A stretch of DNA of 64,000 nt from Psettodes erumei (lineage: Eukaryota; Chordata; Actinopteri; Pleuronectiformes; Psettodidae), in the NCBI GenBank assembly GCA_016785225.1, contig JAFBJZ010000880.1, positions 2,046,001-2,110,000 of the forward strand, read 5' to 3'. The position numbers were made by a program, and so were the translations under genes. Position 1 is the first letter of the stretch. Every line of letters begins with the position of its first letter. The notes under the pieces were generated by a model. The model had not been told where the DNA came from, did no database searches, and saw only the letters and a list, made by a program, of their open reading frames with translations. Of this stretch, positions 61,736 through 64,000 are shown piece after piece.

Positions 61736-61920
61736 TAGGGAATAGTTTGACAACTCGACAGCTATCTGTCCATTTATATCAAGCTAGAGAGGATAGTTAA
61801 CTTAGCATAAAGACTGGTGGCAGAGGAGAATCAATGTCATATGATGATATTACATAAGTTTTACAGGTGCTTTAAGCTGAATTTAGAATTTATTTCTCAA
61901 AATGTCAAACTGTTCCTTTT
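61736..61920. mobile_element. MITE-like element with terminal inverted repeats
   Basis: A 185-bp unit. The left end, GGGAATAGTTTGACAACTCG (from about 61738), is the near-complement of the right end, AAAATGTCAAACTGTTCCTT (about 61899-61918). In between is TTAGCATAAAGACTGGTGGC, a word string common in a fish non-autonomous DNA transposon. There is no coding sequence. The parent superfamily is not determined. Confidence 0.5.
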
Positions 61921-62237
61921 GTCAAACATAATTCTTTTTCTGTTCTCCCACTATAGATAGAGCATTCTTACATAAATTAGCTTGTTCAGCCATCTGATAT
62001 GGTTGTTATGAGGAATTATTCACATTATAGTAGCCTGTTGTGTGTTCAGTCCCAGTCAGTTGGGTGAGGCTGAGCTGCTCTGTCTCAGTGAAGAGGACCA
62101 GATGGTGTTCACGGCCTGCCAGCACCCGTCTCCGCTCCGAACTGGATCTGTGGTGCTTCACGGGACAAAGAAGAGTAATTGGGAAGGCAGGGTGAGGTGC
62201 GGGAGGGCAGTCTGTCAGCACCTGCCAAAATTTGCAG

Positions 62238-62238
<1 letters not shown>
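61921..62238. other. Non-coding stretch, nothing recognised
   Basis: No gene recognised. The open frame across 62042-62359 runs through the GT repeat and is chance. Confidence 0.4.

Positions 62239-62268
<30 letters not shown>
62239..62268. repeat. (TG)n microsatellite
   Basis: Fifteen TG units. Confidence 0.95.
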
Positions 62269-62269
<1 letters not shown>

Positions 62270-62804
62270 AAAAGGATTTGGTCTTGCAGACTTTGTTTAT
62301 GTGTATGTGTTTGTGTTGCTGATTATCTTTTCATAGATTCAGCCTGTGGCCAAGATTAAAAAAAGTCAATTTTGATATTCAGGTCATTGCTTTGAATTAG
62401 GGAATTTGCTTACTCATTTGCATTTTTTGATGAGTTTTATGATCAGAACCCAAACTTTTTTTTCCTTTACTCACTTTTCCAAAAAACAGCTTGGCAGAAT
62501 GGATTCATGATCAAATTTTATCTTGAGGGAGAAAAATCTGTTATATTAAGTTTTAGTTCATAAGTTTACATGAAGTTTAGCCTTGATTTATTCATATTTT
62601 GCCCTCAAACAAGTTTCCTGCATCATGAACATACAGGAAGACCCTTCTGTCGGCTTTTGACAGCTTCTGTCCAACGAAGCAGAGCGTGGGGTTAACTGCG
62701 CAGAGATTTCAAAGCCATGTGATAAAAGAGGGGACAAGTGGTTGCATGATGGGGGAACATAGGGGGTTATTATTAATCTTTGAATCTCCTACTGAGCTTC
62801 CACT

Positions 62805-62807
<3 letters not shown>

Positions 62808-62851
<44 letters not shown>
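62808..62851. repeat. (CA)n then (CAG)n compound microsatellite
   Basis: About 14 CA units followed by six CAG units. Confidence 0.95.
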
Positions 62852-64000
62852 AACCACAAGAAGCATTCTTCCTAAGATGTTGGTGGAGGAGCGGGACCGT
62901 CCTTTCAGGAGCACTCATCCATGCTGGTGTGTGCTGACGCTGGAAGCCTGACCCATTTTTAGTCCACACAAACATGGTGCAGGCCACCTCCCTGCCTCCG
63001 CCCTATCCACAGAGGCAGTGGGATCCAATAGTGAGCAGATTAGGGATTGGGGGACAGGGAGTCCTTCATAATTGTGCTGATAAGAAGCCTATTTGTCTCT
63101 GGGGCATGTAGAGAGGAAGCTGTTACATGTGTGGGTATAGCTAGAACACAGCAGTTGCAAATAACCCACTGAGGTTTCACTACTGGAGGAGAGCATCATA
63201 AAACAGTGAAATTGGCTGTAGGTGATGAACACTGATGGGGCGCGGCTGATTATTCAATCCTCTGATTCACAAGAACCACAAAGCCTTTTTTTCAATATTG
63301 TATGCATACAGTGTGTCCTCTGTACCCATGTTGCTAAATCTATAAGGCAGCCATGTTTAAGTGTAGTGATAACTTTTATGTAACTGTGGGTTACATAAGC
63401 ACCAGCTGAGCTGCTCTCCTCCCTGGGAGGCTGCAGGCTCTCTGGAAGTGGTTTCACCCCCCCAACACCCCCCCAACACCACCCCATGTGCTCTGCATGT
63501 GTACACTGCACGAGTGTCTGTATGTCTGCATCCTGCAGAATGTATGATACAAAGGTATTGTGTTGTAGGTTCAAAACAAGGGGACATTTTTGGTTGTTAA
63601 TAAACATAAACATTAACAATACTGGCCAACATTTGTGACCTTTCGAATAATACTGAAATATTGATATTTATTTTTCTTAATCCTAATGTTGGTTCAATAG
63701 ATAGGCTTTTGTAATGCCATACCATGTGTCATCTTATGTAATATAAACAATTATTTGCTGTATACATATAAAGCAAAGTGACTAATGGTTGATTGCAGAG
63801 GACTGCTTTGGCTCTCTTAGGGCCTTTAAGACCAATGTGCAAAGTGTGGGGGGAAAAATCATAATAAGCATTGTGTGGTTCATGGGCTGCCTACTGACCT
63901 TTGAGGTCAAAGCAATTGAGCTGATCCCCAACCACAGCTACACACTTCCTTCAGTAGCTGTTGCCCCCTCCCCAACCCACTCTCCCCATCCTCCATGTCC
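62852..64000. other. Non-coding stretch, nothing recognised
   Basis: No gene recognised. A C-rich duplicated CCCCCCCAACACC motif lies at about 63459-63485. Confidence 0.4.

Overview
The window looks like teleost fish nuclear DNA. Two things support this. The one clear gene is an intron-containing vertebrate stathmin with compact 89-204 bp introns. The repeats are typical of fish: several hAT relics, a Tc1 relic, an L2/Maui-like LINE 3' end, a solo LTR, a MITE-like element and many long (CA/GT)n arrays. Species cannot be assigned from the sequence alone.

Layout. Positions 1-2,600 show no gene. Positions 2,763-7,136 hold two decayed hAT transposons: a ZMYM1/DUF4371-like relic on the + strand and a ZBED-like relic with a BED finger on the - strand. 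Positions 7,140-25,000 are non-coding DNA with microsatellites, a few repeat fragments and a 611-bp solo LTR (13,919-14,529) flanked by a perfect 5-bp duplication. Positions 25,000-43,100 are poor in recognisable transposons. They contain GC-balanced, homeodomain-site-rich segments that could be conserved regulatory DNA. The same stretch contains a nested palindrome with a hammerhead-ribozyme-like core (36,784-36,975). Positions 43,378-53,120 are again repeat-rich (hAT ends, Tc1, an LTR-like or CT-rich repeat, an L2 LINE, a 164-bp-period duplication).

The gene is stathmin 1 (stmn1, probably the a paralogue) on the - strand, from about 58,470 (TSS) down to about 54,770 (poly(A) signal). Four coding exons can be placed to the base, and they join in frame into a 151-residue protein. 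A CpG-rich promoter with a TATA-like box and two inverted CCAAT boxes lies at 58,490-58,635. The protein keeps the regulatory serines equivalent to mammalian Ser16 and Ser38. It has Gly at 25 and Asn at 63, where mammalian stathmin has phosphorylated serines.

Positions 58,640-64,000 are non-coding, with a MITE-like element and microsatellites. I found no other convincing gene, no tRNA or rRNA gene and no CRISPR array. The long stretch without exons suggests a gene desert, or large introns of a gene whose exons lie outside or were not recognised.
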